This document shows positions 29,467 through 37,615 of a stretch of 64,000 bases of DNA, piece after piece. The stretch comes from Flavobacterium stagni (GTDB lineage Bacteria > Bacteroidota > Bacteroidia > Flavobacteriales > Flavobacteriaceae), in NCBI RefSeq assembly GCF_004122105.1, contig NZ_SBKN01000001.1:62001-126000 (forward strand), read 5' to 3'. The notes beneath the pieces were generated by a model. It saw only the letters and a program-made list of their open reading frames with translations, was not told where the DNA came from and searched no databases. Made by a program: the position numbers and the translations under genes. How positions within the stretch are numbered: position 1 is the stretch's first letter; every line of letters begins with the position of its first letter.

Positions 29467-29474
29467 TATTTTTG
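29467..29474 (+). promoter_or_regulatory. -7 box of nadE
   Basis: TATTTTTG fits TAnnTTTG, about 43 bases before the nadE ATG at 29518. It lies in the 188-base divergent gap between gldB and nadE; no matching box was found for gldB. Confidence 0.5.
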
Positions 29475-29517
29475 CAAATATACGTTAGTTAAAACACTTT
29501 TCGGTATAACACAACAA

Positions 29518-30324
29518 ATGACAAAAATTAGCACACTTCGAGTGGCCCAAGTGAATGAGCACATTGTTTCCTGGCTCAAATCCTATGCTGAAAAAGCAAA
29601 CGTTCAAGGATTTGTGATCGGAATTTCGGGCGGCGTTGATTCAGCCGTAACCTCAACACTTTGTGCGCAAACGGGATTGCCTACTTTATGTGTAGAAATG
29701 CCAATCCACCAAGCCAGCAGCCAAGTAAGTCGTGCGCAGGAACACATTGCACAATTGATGCAACGCTATCCGAATGTTTCGGAAACGCGCGTGGACCTCA
29801 CCCCCATTTTTGAAAGTTTTAAAAAGGAAGTACCCCAAAGTGGTGATGAGAAAGCCTACTTCTTATCATTAGCCAATACCCGGGCACGACTTCGAATGAC
29901 TACTTTGTATTATTTAGCAGGCATCCACGGCCGTTTGGTCGCAGGAACCGGTAACAAAGTAGAAGATTTTGGCGTCGGGTTTTACACCAAATACGGTGAC
30001 GGGGGCGTGGATGTGAGTCCGATCGCCGATTTGATGAAAAGTGACGTATATGCACTTGGAAAGTTTTTAAACATTCCTGAATCAATTCAGCTGGCCGCTC
30101 CTACGGATGGATTGTTTGGGGACAACCGAACCGATGAAGATCAGTTAGGTGCCAGCTATGATGAATTGGAATGGGCAATGCTCGAAGATGCACAAGGCCG
30201 GCAAGCTGAAGAATTTGAAGGAAGACAACGCGAAGTTTTTGCGATTTACAAACGCTTAAACCGAGCCAACAAACACAAGATGGACCCTATACCCGTGTGT
30301 TTGATTCCCGACGAGTTCCGATGA
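29518..30324 (+). CDS. nadE: NAD synthase, ammonia-dependent form
   Basis: Cytoplasmic ATP-pyrophosphatase that converts nicotinate adenine dinucleotide to NAD. VIGISGGVDSAVT near residue 38 is the PP-loop (SGGVDS), and NTRARLRMTTLYYLA, GTGNKVEDFGVGFYTKYGDGGVD and SPIADLMKSDVYALG are conserved. At 268 residues it lacks the glutaminase domain, so ammonia is the expected nitrogen donor. Followed after 77 bases by a response regulator gene on the same strand. Confidence 0.95.
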   Translation: MTKISTLRVAQVNEHIVSWLKSYAEKANVQGFVIGISGGVDSAVTSTLCAQTGLPTLCVEMPIHQASSQVSRAQEHIAQLMQRYPNVSETRVDLTPIFESFKKEVPQSGDEKAYFLSLANTRARLRMTTLYYLAGIHGRLVAGTGNKVEDFGVGFYTKYGDGGVDVSPIADLMKSDVYALGKFLNIPESIQLAAPTDGLFGDNRTDEDQLGASYDELEWAMLEDAQGRQAEEFEGRQREVFAIYKRLNRANKHKMDPIPVCLIPDEFR

Positions 30325-30401
30325 GACGAATCTTCAACGTTTAAAGAGAATTTATTAATCAAAAATAAGTTAACCCAACCACACTCTAAAAACGTTTATT
30401 T

Positions 30402-31031
30402 ATGATTACAGTTTGTCTTGCCGACAATTTACCCGTAGTTCACTACGGTGTAAAATCCTATTTCAGGGACCATCCTGAAATATCGGTAGTTTCCAATGTA
30501 GGTAGCTTCTACATGGTTCCGGATGCTTTGCGCAACCGTGAAATCAATGTGCTAGTTATTGACCTGGAACTCGATGGTTTAAAAAGTATCTATGAACTGA
30601 AGGCCATCATTAAAAATTTCCCTAACACCAAAGTTTTGGTTTTCTCAAGTCTTAATGAGCAAGTGTATGCTCCCAATGCCATCAAAGCTGGTGCAGCTGG
30701 GTACGTACACAAAAGTTCAAAACTAGAAACGTTAGGAACCACCATTATCCGTGTGCACCAAGGACTAGTAATGATGAGTGAAAACATCAAGAAAAACTTG
30801 GCCTTGATTGCCAAACAAAACAAAACGGAACGCGTGTACCGTAAATTATCCAACCGCGAAATTGAGGTTTTACGTTACTTATCGGATGGTAAGAAAAACA
30901 ATGAAATCTCTAAAATTTTGAATCTTAACGAAAAAACAATTAGCACCTACAAATTACGCTTGTTGCAGAAGTTAAACGTAACCAATCTTGTAGACCTTGT
31001 GAACAAGGCGAAAACTTTGGATATTGTTTAA
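30402..31031 (+). CDS. LuxR/NarL-type response regulator, orphan
   Basis: 209-residue two-domain regulator. The receiver domain covers about 1-120, with phospho-acceptor Asp in VLVIDLELDG (near 51), Ser in VFSS and Lys in HKSSK. The acidic pocket is slightly reduced (ADN where two acidic residues are usual). A C-terminal LuxR helix-turn-helix (about 145-205; KLSNREIEVLRYLSDGKKNNEIS) follows a linker. No histidine kinase is encoded nearby. It ends overlapping the convergent dnaG gene by 4 bases. Targets unknown. Confidence 0.9.
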   Translation: MITVCLADNLPVVHYGVKSYFRDHPEISVVSNVGSFYMVPDALRNREINVLVIDLELDGLKSIYELKAIIKNFPNTKVLVFSSLNEQVYAPNAIKAGAAGYVHKSSKLETLGTTIIRVHQGLVMMSENIKKNLALIAKQNKTERVYRKLSNREIEVLRYLSDGKKNNEISKILNLNEKTISTYKLRLLQKLNVTNLVDLVNKAKTLDIV

Positions 31032-33013
31032 TTCAATCGGTGTCTCGAGATTACACGACCCAATTTTTTAGAAAATACGTTCGTGAGACCCAAATAATCA
31101 ACAATCATTTCTAACGTGCTTGTATTATCAGAATCAGCCTCCGGGCTGATTTCTTTTTTTAGTTCATCGATAATTTGGTTGACCCAATACCATCGCAACG
31201 TCAATATCGTCTCAGTAACATACTGACCAATCGACTGGTCTTTTCCTTTGACCAAAATATTTTTCGCTTCCCAATTGTGCAATACTTCCCGCTCTTCATT
31301 CATTAAAATTCCGGTAACCTCCTGCGAGAGTTCGGGCGGCAATTGGGCAATATATTGGTCCAATTCAAAATTTTCATTACTATAAAAATACTGAATGACA
31401 TCGTCGTAAATCTGCTTGAATCCCGTATGGGCCAATTCAATTTCGTCTTCTTGCAAACTCAAATAAATGCGGTGAAAAACTTTGTAACGGTTCATTTCCT
31501 TGACCTCAACCATTTCCCCATTCTCATCAGCTTTTATCAGTACGTCTTCAAAATCATCTTCGCTATCGCCATACAACAACAGCATCTCAATGATTTTGCG
31601 TTCCAATAATAACTGAATATTGACACCTTCTACCGGTTGGTTGGGTGTTTCATTGCGGTGGACTTCAAACGCTTTCTGTTCTTCCTTCTGCTTTTTGCCC
31701 AACTCTTCCAAATCCTTTTTGAGCAATTGGGCCAACGTATTGAACAGCACATCTTCTGAAATGTCCATAATGCGAGAACATTCTTGAATGTAGACTTCCC
31801 GCTTGATACGATCCGGAATTTTGGAAATACTCACGACCATGTCCCGAATCAAATCCGCTTTTTTTATAGGGTCGTTCTTGGCCTCATTCATCAACAACGA
31901 AGCTTTGAACTGAATAAAATCTTTGGCATTGGTATCCAAATACGCCACTAAATCCTGCAACGGTGTTTTCTTGGCAAAACTGTCCGGGTCGTCACCATCA
32001 GGAAAGGTGCAAACTTTGACGTTCATTCCTTCTTCCAAAATCAAGTCAATCCCGCGTAAAGACGCCCGCAAACCTGCCGCATCGCCGTCAAACAATACGG
32101 TAATGTTTTTGGTTAACCGACTCACCAATCGAATCTGATCGGGTGTCAATGCCGTACCCGACGAAGCCACCACGTTTTCGATACCTGTTTGGTGCATTTG
32201 TATCACATCCGTATAACCTTCGACTAAATAGCAATTGTCGTTTTTGGCAATCGCTTGTTTGGCATGCGAAATTCCATACAACACCTTACTCTTGTGGTAC
32301 AAATCACTCTCGGGGGAGTTTAAGTATTTGGCCGCTTTTTTATCATTGGTTAAAATACGCCCACCAAATCCGAGTACGCGACCCGACATGCTTTGGATGG
32401 GAAACATCACCCGACCTTTGAACCGGTCGAACGTTTTGTCTTCGCCAACAATAGTCAAACCTGTTTTTTCGAGAAACTCCAATTGATAGCCTTGGGCTTG
32501 GGCTTCTTTGGTTAATGCATCCCACACATTGGGCGAATACCCCAAACCAAACTTTTTAATGGTATCGTTGGTAAAGCCGCGCTCTTTGAAATAGGTCCAT
32601 GCAATGGCTTTCCCTTCTTCCGATTCCCACAGTTGCTTTTGGAAGTATTGGGAAGCAAACTCGGTCACCAAGAACATACTCTCGCGCTCGTTTAACGCTT
32701 CTTTCTCTTCATCGGTGCGCTGGGTTTCTTCAATTTCGATATTGTATTTTTTGGCCAAATACCGAATGGCTTCCGGATAGCTGAAATGCTCGTGCTCCAT
32801 CAAGAAGGCAATCGCGTTACCGCCTTTTCCCGTACTGAAATCTTTCCAAATTTGCTTGACGGGCGAAACCATAAACGACGGCGTGCGTTCGTCAGAGAAC
32901 GGACTCAAGCCTTTGAAATTACTACCCGCACGTTTGAGTTGGACATAGTCGCCTATGACTTCCTCCACGCGAACGGCGTCGTATACTTTATCGATGGTTT
33001 CTTTGGTAATCAA
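31028..33013 (-). CDS. dnaG: DNA primase, zinc-finger ligands lost
   Basis: Makes RNA primers for the replication fork. The TOPRIM domain is clear: YLVEGYTDVIQMHQ (catalytic Glu), SSGTALTPDQIRL and VLFDGDAAGLRAS (DxD). The C-terminal part is a helicase-binding-type region. The N-terminal domain keeps the CHC2 fold sequence (NFKGLSPFSDERTPSF, WKDFSTGKGG), but each expected Cys/His ligand is Ser, Asp or Thr, so it cannot bind zinc in the usual way. Start chosen at TTG giving MITKETIDKV, matching typical primase starts; an ORF from TTG at 33052 would add 13 residues. No ATG is available in frame near this point. Confidence 0.92.
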   Translation of the reverse strand: MITKETIDKVYDAVRVEEVIGDYVQLKRAGSNFKGLSPFSDERTPSFMVSPVKQIWKDFSTGKGGNAIAFLMEHEHFSYPEAIRYLAKKYNIEIEETQRTDEEKEALNERESMFLVTEFASQYFQKQLWESEEGKAIAWTYFKERGFTNDTIKKFGLGYSPNVWDALTKEAQAQGYQLEFLEKTGLTIVGEDKTFDRFKGRVMFPIQSMSGRVLGFGGRILTNDKKAAKYLNSPESDLYHKSKVLYGISHAKQAIAKNDNCYLVEGYTDVIQMHQTGIENVVASSGTALTPDQIRLVSRLTKNITVLFDGDAAGLRASLRGIDLILEEGMNVKVCTFPDGDDPDSFAKKTPLQDLVAYLDTNAKDFIQFKASLLMNEAKNDPIKKADLIRDMVVSISKIPDRIKREVYIQECSRIMDISEDVLFNTLAQLLKKDLEELGKKQKEEQKAFEVHRNETPNQPVEGVNIQLLLERKIIEMLLLYGDSEDDFEDVLIKADENGEMVEVKEMNRYKVFHRIYLSLQEDEIELAHTGFKQIYDDVIQYFYSNENFELDQYIAQLPPELSQEVTGILMNEEREVLHNWEAKNILVKGKDQSIGQYVTETILTLRWYWVNQIIDELKKEISPEADSDNTSTLEMIVDYLGLTNVFSKKLGRVISRHRLN

Positions 33014-33050
33014 AATGGATATACTTTCATTTTTGAACTGGTAAAAATAC

Positions 33051-33082
33051 AAAAAAAGACGCCCTAAAAAAGACGTCTTTTC
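33051..33082 (-). terminator. Terminator of the sigma/anti-sigma/barrel operon
   Basis: On the minus strand AAAAGACG pairs with CGTCTTTTTTT across a loop of about 12 bases, with a T-run at the end. It lies just after the outer-membrane barrel gene and before dnaG on the same strand. Confidence 0.7.
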
Positions 33083-33116
33083 TCCTCAACAAAATAAATA
33101 TGAAATACTCCTGGGA

Positions 33117-34163
33117 TTAATTGAAATCGAAGCGTACACCCAAGGAAATATTGTTCTGTTTTACGGCGTTGTTTTGGAACAACGGATTCAAATCGTATTT
33201 CAAATACAAGCTGGTTTGTTTGTAACCAATGTAGGTACTCAACCCATAAACAAAGTCGGATGCATTGAAATCTCCTTTTACTTTGGATTCATACTCCATA
33301 TCGTTCAACTTGTATTCTGTTTTTTGTTTGGACTTGATGCGCAATCCAGCGTAACCTCCTACGCCTAAACGGAAACTATTGTGCGTACGGAAGATGGTTT
33401 TATCGTTTTTCATTTCTTTTTTCGAAAAATCAAATTCCAAATGTACGGGTGCAACCAAATACACATTGCGGAAACGCGCATTTTTCAATTCGACCGGACT
33501 CGTCACCAACACTGTTTGATCACCTTGTTTTTCAAACACCCGATTGTTGGTCGGACGCAAATCGTTGTACATTAACGACAACCCGTATTTGGCGTGCAAT
33601 AAATTATCGTTTTTGAAAATACGTGTGTTATACGCCAATCCCCACTCATAGAAGCGCGAACCGGGATAACGGAAATCCGAATCTTCTACCGAACCGTCGG
33701 TTACCACATTGTTTAAACCAATGGCAAAAACAAATTGTGAGGTAGTGCGGCGTTCACCATTAAACTCGTATTTCTTGCCTTTAAGATCTTTTCTCTTTAT
33801 TGAAAAAATATAGGTATGATTACCTTTTGTAGTATCAGAAGCGGCAATACGTCCGTCGACTTTGTCTTGCACCAAGGTGCGCAATTCGTCGTTTAAGCGA
33901 TTTACTTCGGATTCAATTTTGGCAGCAGTAGCTTTCGCTAACGCTTCTTTCTCGGCAGCCGCTTGTTGGGCGTTGATTTCGCCTTTGTCCACTTTAACAT
34001 TGACTGCTTCCACAGCGACTTTTAAAGCTTCTTTCTCGTCTTTAGTGACTTTCTCAATCTTTTCAGCGATGTTTTTCGCTTTGGATTCAAAGGTTTCTTG
34101 AGCGTGTACTTTGGTCGCAAGAGCGCATAAGGCTACGGCCAAGTAAAATGTAAAATTTCTCAT
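33117..34163 (-). CDS. Outer-membrane beta-barrel protein with coiled-coil head
   Basis: 348 residues with a signal peptide (cleaved near VHAQE, residue 22). Residues 25-105 are Ala/Lys/Glu-rich and predicted coiled coil (KIEKVTKDEKEALKVAVEAV region). From about 120 onward there are alternating hydrophobic/aromatic strands (YIFSIKRK, FVFAIGL, YEWGLAYNTR, LYLKYDLNPLF) ending in GVRFDFN, whose final aromatic residue region is typical of a barrel inserted by BamA. It follows an ECF sigma factor and its anti-sigma-like partner on the same strand, 34 bases downstream, so it may be their target or sensor output. Function unknown. Confidence 0.75.
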   Translation of the reverse strand: MRNFTFYLAVALCALATKVHAQETFESKAKNIAEKIEKVTKDEKEALKVAVEAVNVKVDKGEINAQQAAAEKEALAKATAAKIESEVNRLNDELRTLVQDKVDGRIAASDTTKGNHTYIFSIKRKDLKGKKYEFNGERRTTSQFVFAIGLNNVVTDGSVEDSDFRYPGSRFYEWGLAYNTRIFKNDNLLHAKYGLSLMYNDLRPTNNRVFEKQGDQTVLVTSPVELKNARFRNVYLVAPVHLEFDFSKKEMKNDKTIFRTHNSFRLGVGGYAGLRIKSKQKTEYKLNDMEYESKVKGDFNASDFVYGLSTYIGYKQTSLYLKYDLNPLFQNNAVKQNNISLGVRFDFN

Positions 34164-34197
34164 GACTTCGTGATTTTTGTTTTTTGATGAATGATTG

Positions 34198-34914
34198 TTA
34201 CTCCTGATTTCGGGTAGCTAAAGCGGATTTAGCCGATTGATAATTGCGGTTGAGGCGGTCAAACATGCGCTCGCGAAACGACTGATTGAGTTCGCCATCC
34301 ACCTGATTCAACAAACTAGCGGCGTCCACTTTGATGTTGGTTTTGGCCAACTGCGGCTGGGCCATCGCTACGTCTGTTTTTGGGTTGGAACCCGTACTGT
34401 TTTGTGTATTCACAGTTGGGTTTTGTACTACCGATTGTGGCGCAGGCACTGCAGTTGCTGCATAACTTTCGGTAGTGGGTATTGCTTTTTGATTGATGAT
34501 GCGTTTTTTCGGTGAAACCGTGTTCGACTTCTGACTGTCTGCTGTGCTTTTCGATTCTGTAGGTTGCACAGCTACGGCTTCTGTGGGTGCGGGTGTTCCA
34601 ACAGGTAATTCGTTTACAGTTGTACCTGTGGGCTGACTTTGGGTCTCACTCCCTTCTTTTTGAGTGACTCCGGTTTGGGTATTCGCATCCGGCTCGGGCA
34701 GGTCGGAGGTGAAATAAAAGCCTAACGAAAGGAAGACCAAAACGGACGCCGCAATAGCCATATAGCGAAAGTAAACGCCAAACGGACGCTTGGTTTTTTT
34801 TTCTTCGGCTACGGTCAACATCGCATCCAAGCGATCCCAAGCTTGGGCTGTAGGCTGAATTTCCCGGCCTTGCAGTTGTTGTTTGATTTGTTCTTCCCAG
34901 TTATTCGGTGCCAT
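34198..34914 (-). CDS. Membrane-bound anti-sigma-like protein
   Basis: Start placed at MAPNNWEEQIKQQLQGRE, giving 238 residues; a longer ORF runs into the sigma gene. An N-terminal cytoplasmic part of about 50 residues (AWDRLDAMLT) is followed by one membrane helix (FRYMAIAASVLVFLSLGFYF, about 52-71) and a low-complexity Thr/Pro/Gln-rich periplasmic region. This layout and the overlap of 14 bases with the upstream sigma gene fit an anti-sigma factor, though the zinc-binding or FecR domains of known anti-sigmas are not recognised. The C-terminal helix (FRERMFDRLNRNYQSAKSAL) may contact a partner. Confidence 0.65.
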   Translation of the reverse strand: MAPNNWEEQIKQQLQGREIQPTAQAWDRLDAMLTVAEEKKTKRPFGVYFRYMAIAASVLVFLSLGFYFTSDLPEPDANTQTGVTQKEGSETQSQPTGTTVNELPVGTPAPTEAVAVQPTESKSTADSQKSNTVSPKKRIINQKAIPTTESYAATAVPAPQSVVQNPTVNTQNSTGSNPKTDVAMAQPQLAKTNIKVDAASLLNQVDGELNQSFRERMFDRLNRNYQSAKSALATRNQE

Positions 34915-35461
34915 TGGTGTACTGTTTTTGTTGGTTAAGTTGCTGTTGCAACATTTTTCTTGCGTGCGACAATTGCGATTTGGAGGTGCCTTCACTGATG
35001 TTTAGTAGTTCGGCGATTTCTTGGTGTTTGTACCCTTCAATGCAGTACAAGTTGAACACCATTTTGTAGCCCTCCGGCAACTGATCGATGAGGAACTGAA
35101 TTTCATCTAAGGTCAGCTGACTCTCGATGCTGTTGTGTGTTTCCTCAAAGTAGTCTTCATCGTCCATGAAGCGCACTTTCTTTTGAACCCTGAGAAACGA
35201 AATGCATTCGTTGACCATGATGCGCCGAATCCATCCTTCAAAACTGCCTTTTTGTTCGAAGTGCTTCAAATTCGTAAACACTTTCATAAAAGCGGTGATC
35301 ATCACATCTTCGGCTTGGTGGAGGTCTTTCACATATTGGCGACAAACTCCCAACATCTTCGGCGCAAACTTCGAATAGATTTGATGCTGCGCGTGACGGT
35401 TGTTGTCTTGCGCTAATGCGATCCATTCGTTTTCATCTTTATGGAGGTTAATGACCTTCAT
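34901..35461 (-). CDS. ECF-type RNA polymerase sigma factor
   Basis: 186-residue sigma-70 family member starting MKVINLHKDENEW. Region 2 is recognised in YSKFAPKMLGVCRQYVKD and AEDVMITAFMKVFTNLKHF with GSFEGWIRRIMVNECISFLR, and region 4 in LIDQLPEGYKMVFNLYCIEGYKHQEIAELLNISEGTSKSQLS-type sequence with a helix-turn-helix. The ORF extends upstream to 35584, but those 41 residues do not resemble sigma factors. Its stop overlaps the anti-sigma-like gene. Regulon unknown; the downstream barrel protein is a candidate. Confidence 0.92.
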   Translation of the reverse strand: MKVINLHKDENEWIALAQDNNRHAQHQIYSKFAPKMLGVCRQYVKDLHQAEDVMITAFMKVFTNLKHFEQKGSFEGWIRRIMVNECISFLRVQKKVRFMDDEDYFEETHNSIESQLTLDEIQFLIDQLPEGYKMVFNLYCIEGYKHQEIAELLNISEGTSKSQLSHARKMLQQQLNQQKQYTNGTE

Positions 35462-35595
35462 GTTTTGTTTGTTCCTAAGGGTTTCTATTGGGTAAGACGC
35501 CTCAACTTCAAAAAGGGTTGCATGAGGAAGTAAAAAAAAGTGATTTTTTTTGCAATTATTTTTTAAATCACTGAAAAACAGCAAGATAAAAATAG

Positions 35596-36573
35596 TTATT
35601 TTTTTCGTTCAGTAACGTAATTCACCATCAATTGAAGGCTTTCTTTATAGGGTGAATGGGGAAAATGGGTTAAAAGTGCCAAGGCTTCTTCTTTAAATTC
35701 CATCATTTTTTGCTCGGCAAAAGCCAATCCGTTCTTGTCTTTCACAAATTGGATGACTTCTTTGACGCGCTTTTTGTCTTTGTTGTGGTTTTTAATCGAA
35801 TTGATGCACCAGCTCTTTTCTTTTGACGAACAGTTATTCAACGCATAAATTAACGGTAAGGTCATTTTTTGCTCCTTAATATCAATTCCGGTGGGTTTGC
35901 CAATGGCATCGTCGGTATAATCAAACAAGTCGTCTTTGATTTGAAATGCCATGCCGATGAGTTCGCCAAACTTCCGCATCCGCTCCACAACTTCATCGTC
36001 ATCGGAAACCGAGCGCGCACCCAAAGCACAACAAGCGGCAATTAAGGTAGCGGTTTTTTGACGGATGATTTCGTAATAAATAGCCTCGGTAATGTCGAGA
36101 CGGCGAGCTTTTTCAATTTGCAATAATTCGCCCTCACTCATTTCGCGCACAGCGACTGAAATAATGCGCAACAAATCAAAATCACCGTGATCGATGGACA
36201 GCAATAATCCTTTGGACAACAAATAATCCCCCACCAAAACGGCAATTTTATTTTTCCATAAGGCATTAATGGAGAAAAAGCCCCGGCGGCGGTTGCTATC
36301 GTCGACCACATCATCGTGGACCAAAGTGGCGGTGTGAATTAATTCGATGACACTTGCCCCGCGGTAAGTACGTTCTTCCACCCGACCGTTGTTGAGCATT
36401 TTCGCGGTGAGAAACACAAACATAGGTCGCATTTGCTTCCCTTTCCGATTCACAATGTAGTGGGTGATTCGGTTTAACAACGCCACCTGAGACGACATGG
36501 AATCCCGAAACTTCTTTTCGAATAATTCCATTTCATCCTGAATGGGTTGTTTGATTTGTGCCGTAATATTCAT
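35596..36573 (-). CDS. Trans-polyprenyl diphosphate synthase
   Basis: All-helical prenyltransferase of 325 residues that elongates prenyl diphosphates with isopentenyl diphosphate. The first Asp-rich motif is HDDVVDDSNRRRG (DDxxD), and the second is KDDLFDYTDD. GKQMRPMFVFL near residue 45 is the IPP-binding region. Chain length cannot be told safely from sequence; in this phylum such proteins usually supply the menaquinone side chain or a C40-type product. Start placed at MNITAQIKQ because the -7 promoter box (36580-36587) overlaps the alternative upstream ATG at 36582. Confidence 0.9.
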   Translation of the reverse strand: MNITAQIKQPIQDEMELFEKKFRDSMSSQVALLNRITHYIVNRKGKQMRPMFVFLTAKMLNNGRVEERTYRGASVIELIHTATLVHDDVVDDSNRRRGFFSINALWKNKIAVLVGDYLLSKGLLLSIDHGDFDLLRIISVAVREMSEGELLQIEKARRLDITEAIYYEIIRQKTATLIAACCALGARSVSDDDEVVERMRKFGELIGMAFQIKDDLFDYTDDAIGKPTGIDIKEQKMTLPLIYALNNCSSKEKSWCINSIKNHNKDKKRVKEVIQFVKDKNGLAFAEQKMMEFKEEALALLTHFPHSPYKESLQLMVNYVTERKK

Positions 36574-36579
36574 GGACTC

Positions 36580-36587
36580 CAAAGATA
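36580..36587 (-). promoter_or_regulatory. -7 box of the polyprenyl synthase gene; near-leaderless
   Basis: TATCTTTG on the minus strand fits TAnnTTTG and ends 6 bases before the chosen ATG (36573). With the usual start site about 4 bases past the box, the mRNA would have a leader of only a few bases. Confidence 0.6.
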
Positions 36588-36654
36588 CAACAATCCCTAT
36601 AGTGTGAAAATTTTTTGAGGCGGCATTAAACTTTTTTTAACTTTCAGATTCTAA

Positions 36655-36666
36655 CGGTTATAACCG
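36655..36666. promoter_or_regulatory. 12-bp perfect palindrome before a lipoprotein gene
   Basis: CGGTTATAACCG is self-complementary and lies 14 bases upstream of the ATG at 36681. It could be an operator or fold in the leader near the ribosome site. Only this single copy was noticed. Confidence 0.4.
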
Positions 36667-36680
36667 AAAAATTAAAACCT

Positions 36681-37559
36681 ATGAAAACAATGAAATGGCT
36701 ATTGAGCGCCTTCGCCGTAACCTTAATGGTAAGTTGTTCCAAAGACGATAAAACCGCCAACTTCTCTGCAGAAGAAGCGACCGTAAATGCGAAAATGGAT
36801 ATCGCCAACAATGATGTAACCGACATCGTTGAAGAACAAGAACGCAGTACGTATGACAATACGTTAACCGGTAAAACCACCGAACCCACTACACAGAATT
36901 TACCTTCTTGCGCCACAGTTACCCGTGTCCCTGCTTTTGGTACGGCCATCACGCCGGGTACACAAGTAACCAAAACCATTGATTTCGGCACCACCGGCTG
37001 TCCGCTACCTAATGGCAATGTGGTTAAAGGTCAAATCATCATCACCTTTGTTTTTGATCCAGGAGCTACCAGTCATACCATCAATTATCAATTTGTAGAT
37101 TTCTACCACAATGCGATTAAATACGAAGGGAACAAAACGTTTACCCGCACGATGACCACCGCTACAGCAACGTCTCCAAGTCACCCGATTGTAACCATGA
37201 ACATGGACATGACGGCTACCTTCCCGAACGGCAACAGCTACCACCGTGTGGGTCAGCGCGTGCGCGAAATTATTGCCGGATTTGATACGCCTGCCCTATT
37301 AGCCGATAATGTGTACCAAGTAACCGGAAGTTGGACCACTACCTTCCCGAACACTACGATTCAAACCAGTACAATCACCACTCCGTTACAAGTGAAAATG
37401 AGCTGTATGGCGGTGAACAAACCACTGATTGTAAGCGGCGTAATTTCTATTGTTCGTAACGGCAACACCGCTACTTTGGACTATGGCGACGGTACTTGCG
37501 ACAATACGGCTTTGTTTACCTTCAATGGCACCACCGTTACCATCATCATTGGCAATTAA
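36681..37559 (+). CDS. Hypothetical lipoprotein
   Basis: 292 residues with a lipoprotein signal; the lipobox is MVSC (Cys near 19), followed by SKDDK, which is common for Bacteroidota lipoproteins. The mature part is Thr/Asn-rich with repeated beta-strand patterns (TFVFDPGATSHTINYQF, TMNMDMTATFPNGN) and a few Cys residues (SCATVT, TTGCPLP, KMSCMA, DGTCDN). No family was recognised. Single-gene unit between divergent prenyl synthase and convergent rlmN. Exposure at the outer membrane is inferred from the signal only. Confidence 0.8.
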   Translation: MKTMKWLLSAFAVTLMVSCSKDDKTANFSAEEATVNAKMDIANNDVTDIVEEQERSTYDNTLTGKTTEPTTQNLPSCATVTRVPAFGTAITPGTQVTKTIDFGTTGCPLPNGNVVKGQIIITFVFDPGATSHTINYQFVDFYHNAIKYEGNKTFTRTMTTATATSPSHPIVTMNMDMTATFPNGNSYHRVGQRVREIIAGFDTPALLADNVYQVTGSWTTTFPNTTIQTSTITTPLQVKMSCMAVNKPLIVSGVISIVRNGNTATLDYGDGTCDNTALFTFNGTTVTIIIGN

Positions 37560-37580
37560 ATAAAAAAGGTTAGTTATAAA

Positions 37581-37613
37581 AAAAAACGTCCCGAGATTTT
37601 CGGGACGTTTTTT
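37581..37613. terminator. Bidirectional terminator between the lipoprotein gene and rlmN
   Basis: Stem AACGTCCCGA/TCGGGACGTT with a short GATTT-type loop, A-run on the left and T-run on the right. It ends both the plus-strand lipoprotein gene and the minus-strand rlmN gene (stop at 37616). Confidence 0.92.
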
Positions 37614-37615
37614 GT

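Noticed and set aside
34915..34995. N-terminal extension of the anti-sigma-like protein
   Set aside because: The 27 extra residues lie inside the sigma factor gene and look like an out-of-frame reading of it.
35462..35584. N-terminal extension of the ECF sigma factor
   Set aside because: Those 41 residues have no sigma-like sequence, and MKVINLHKDENEW is a good normal start.
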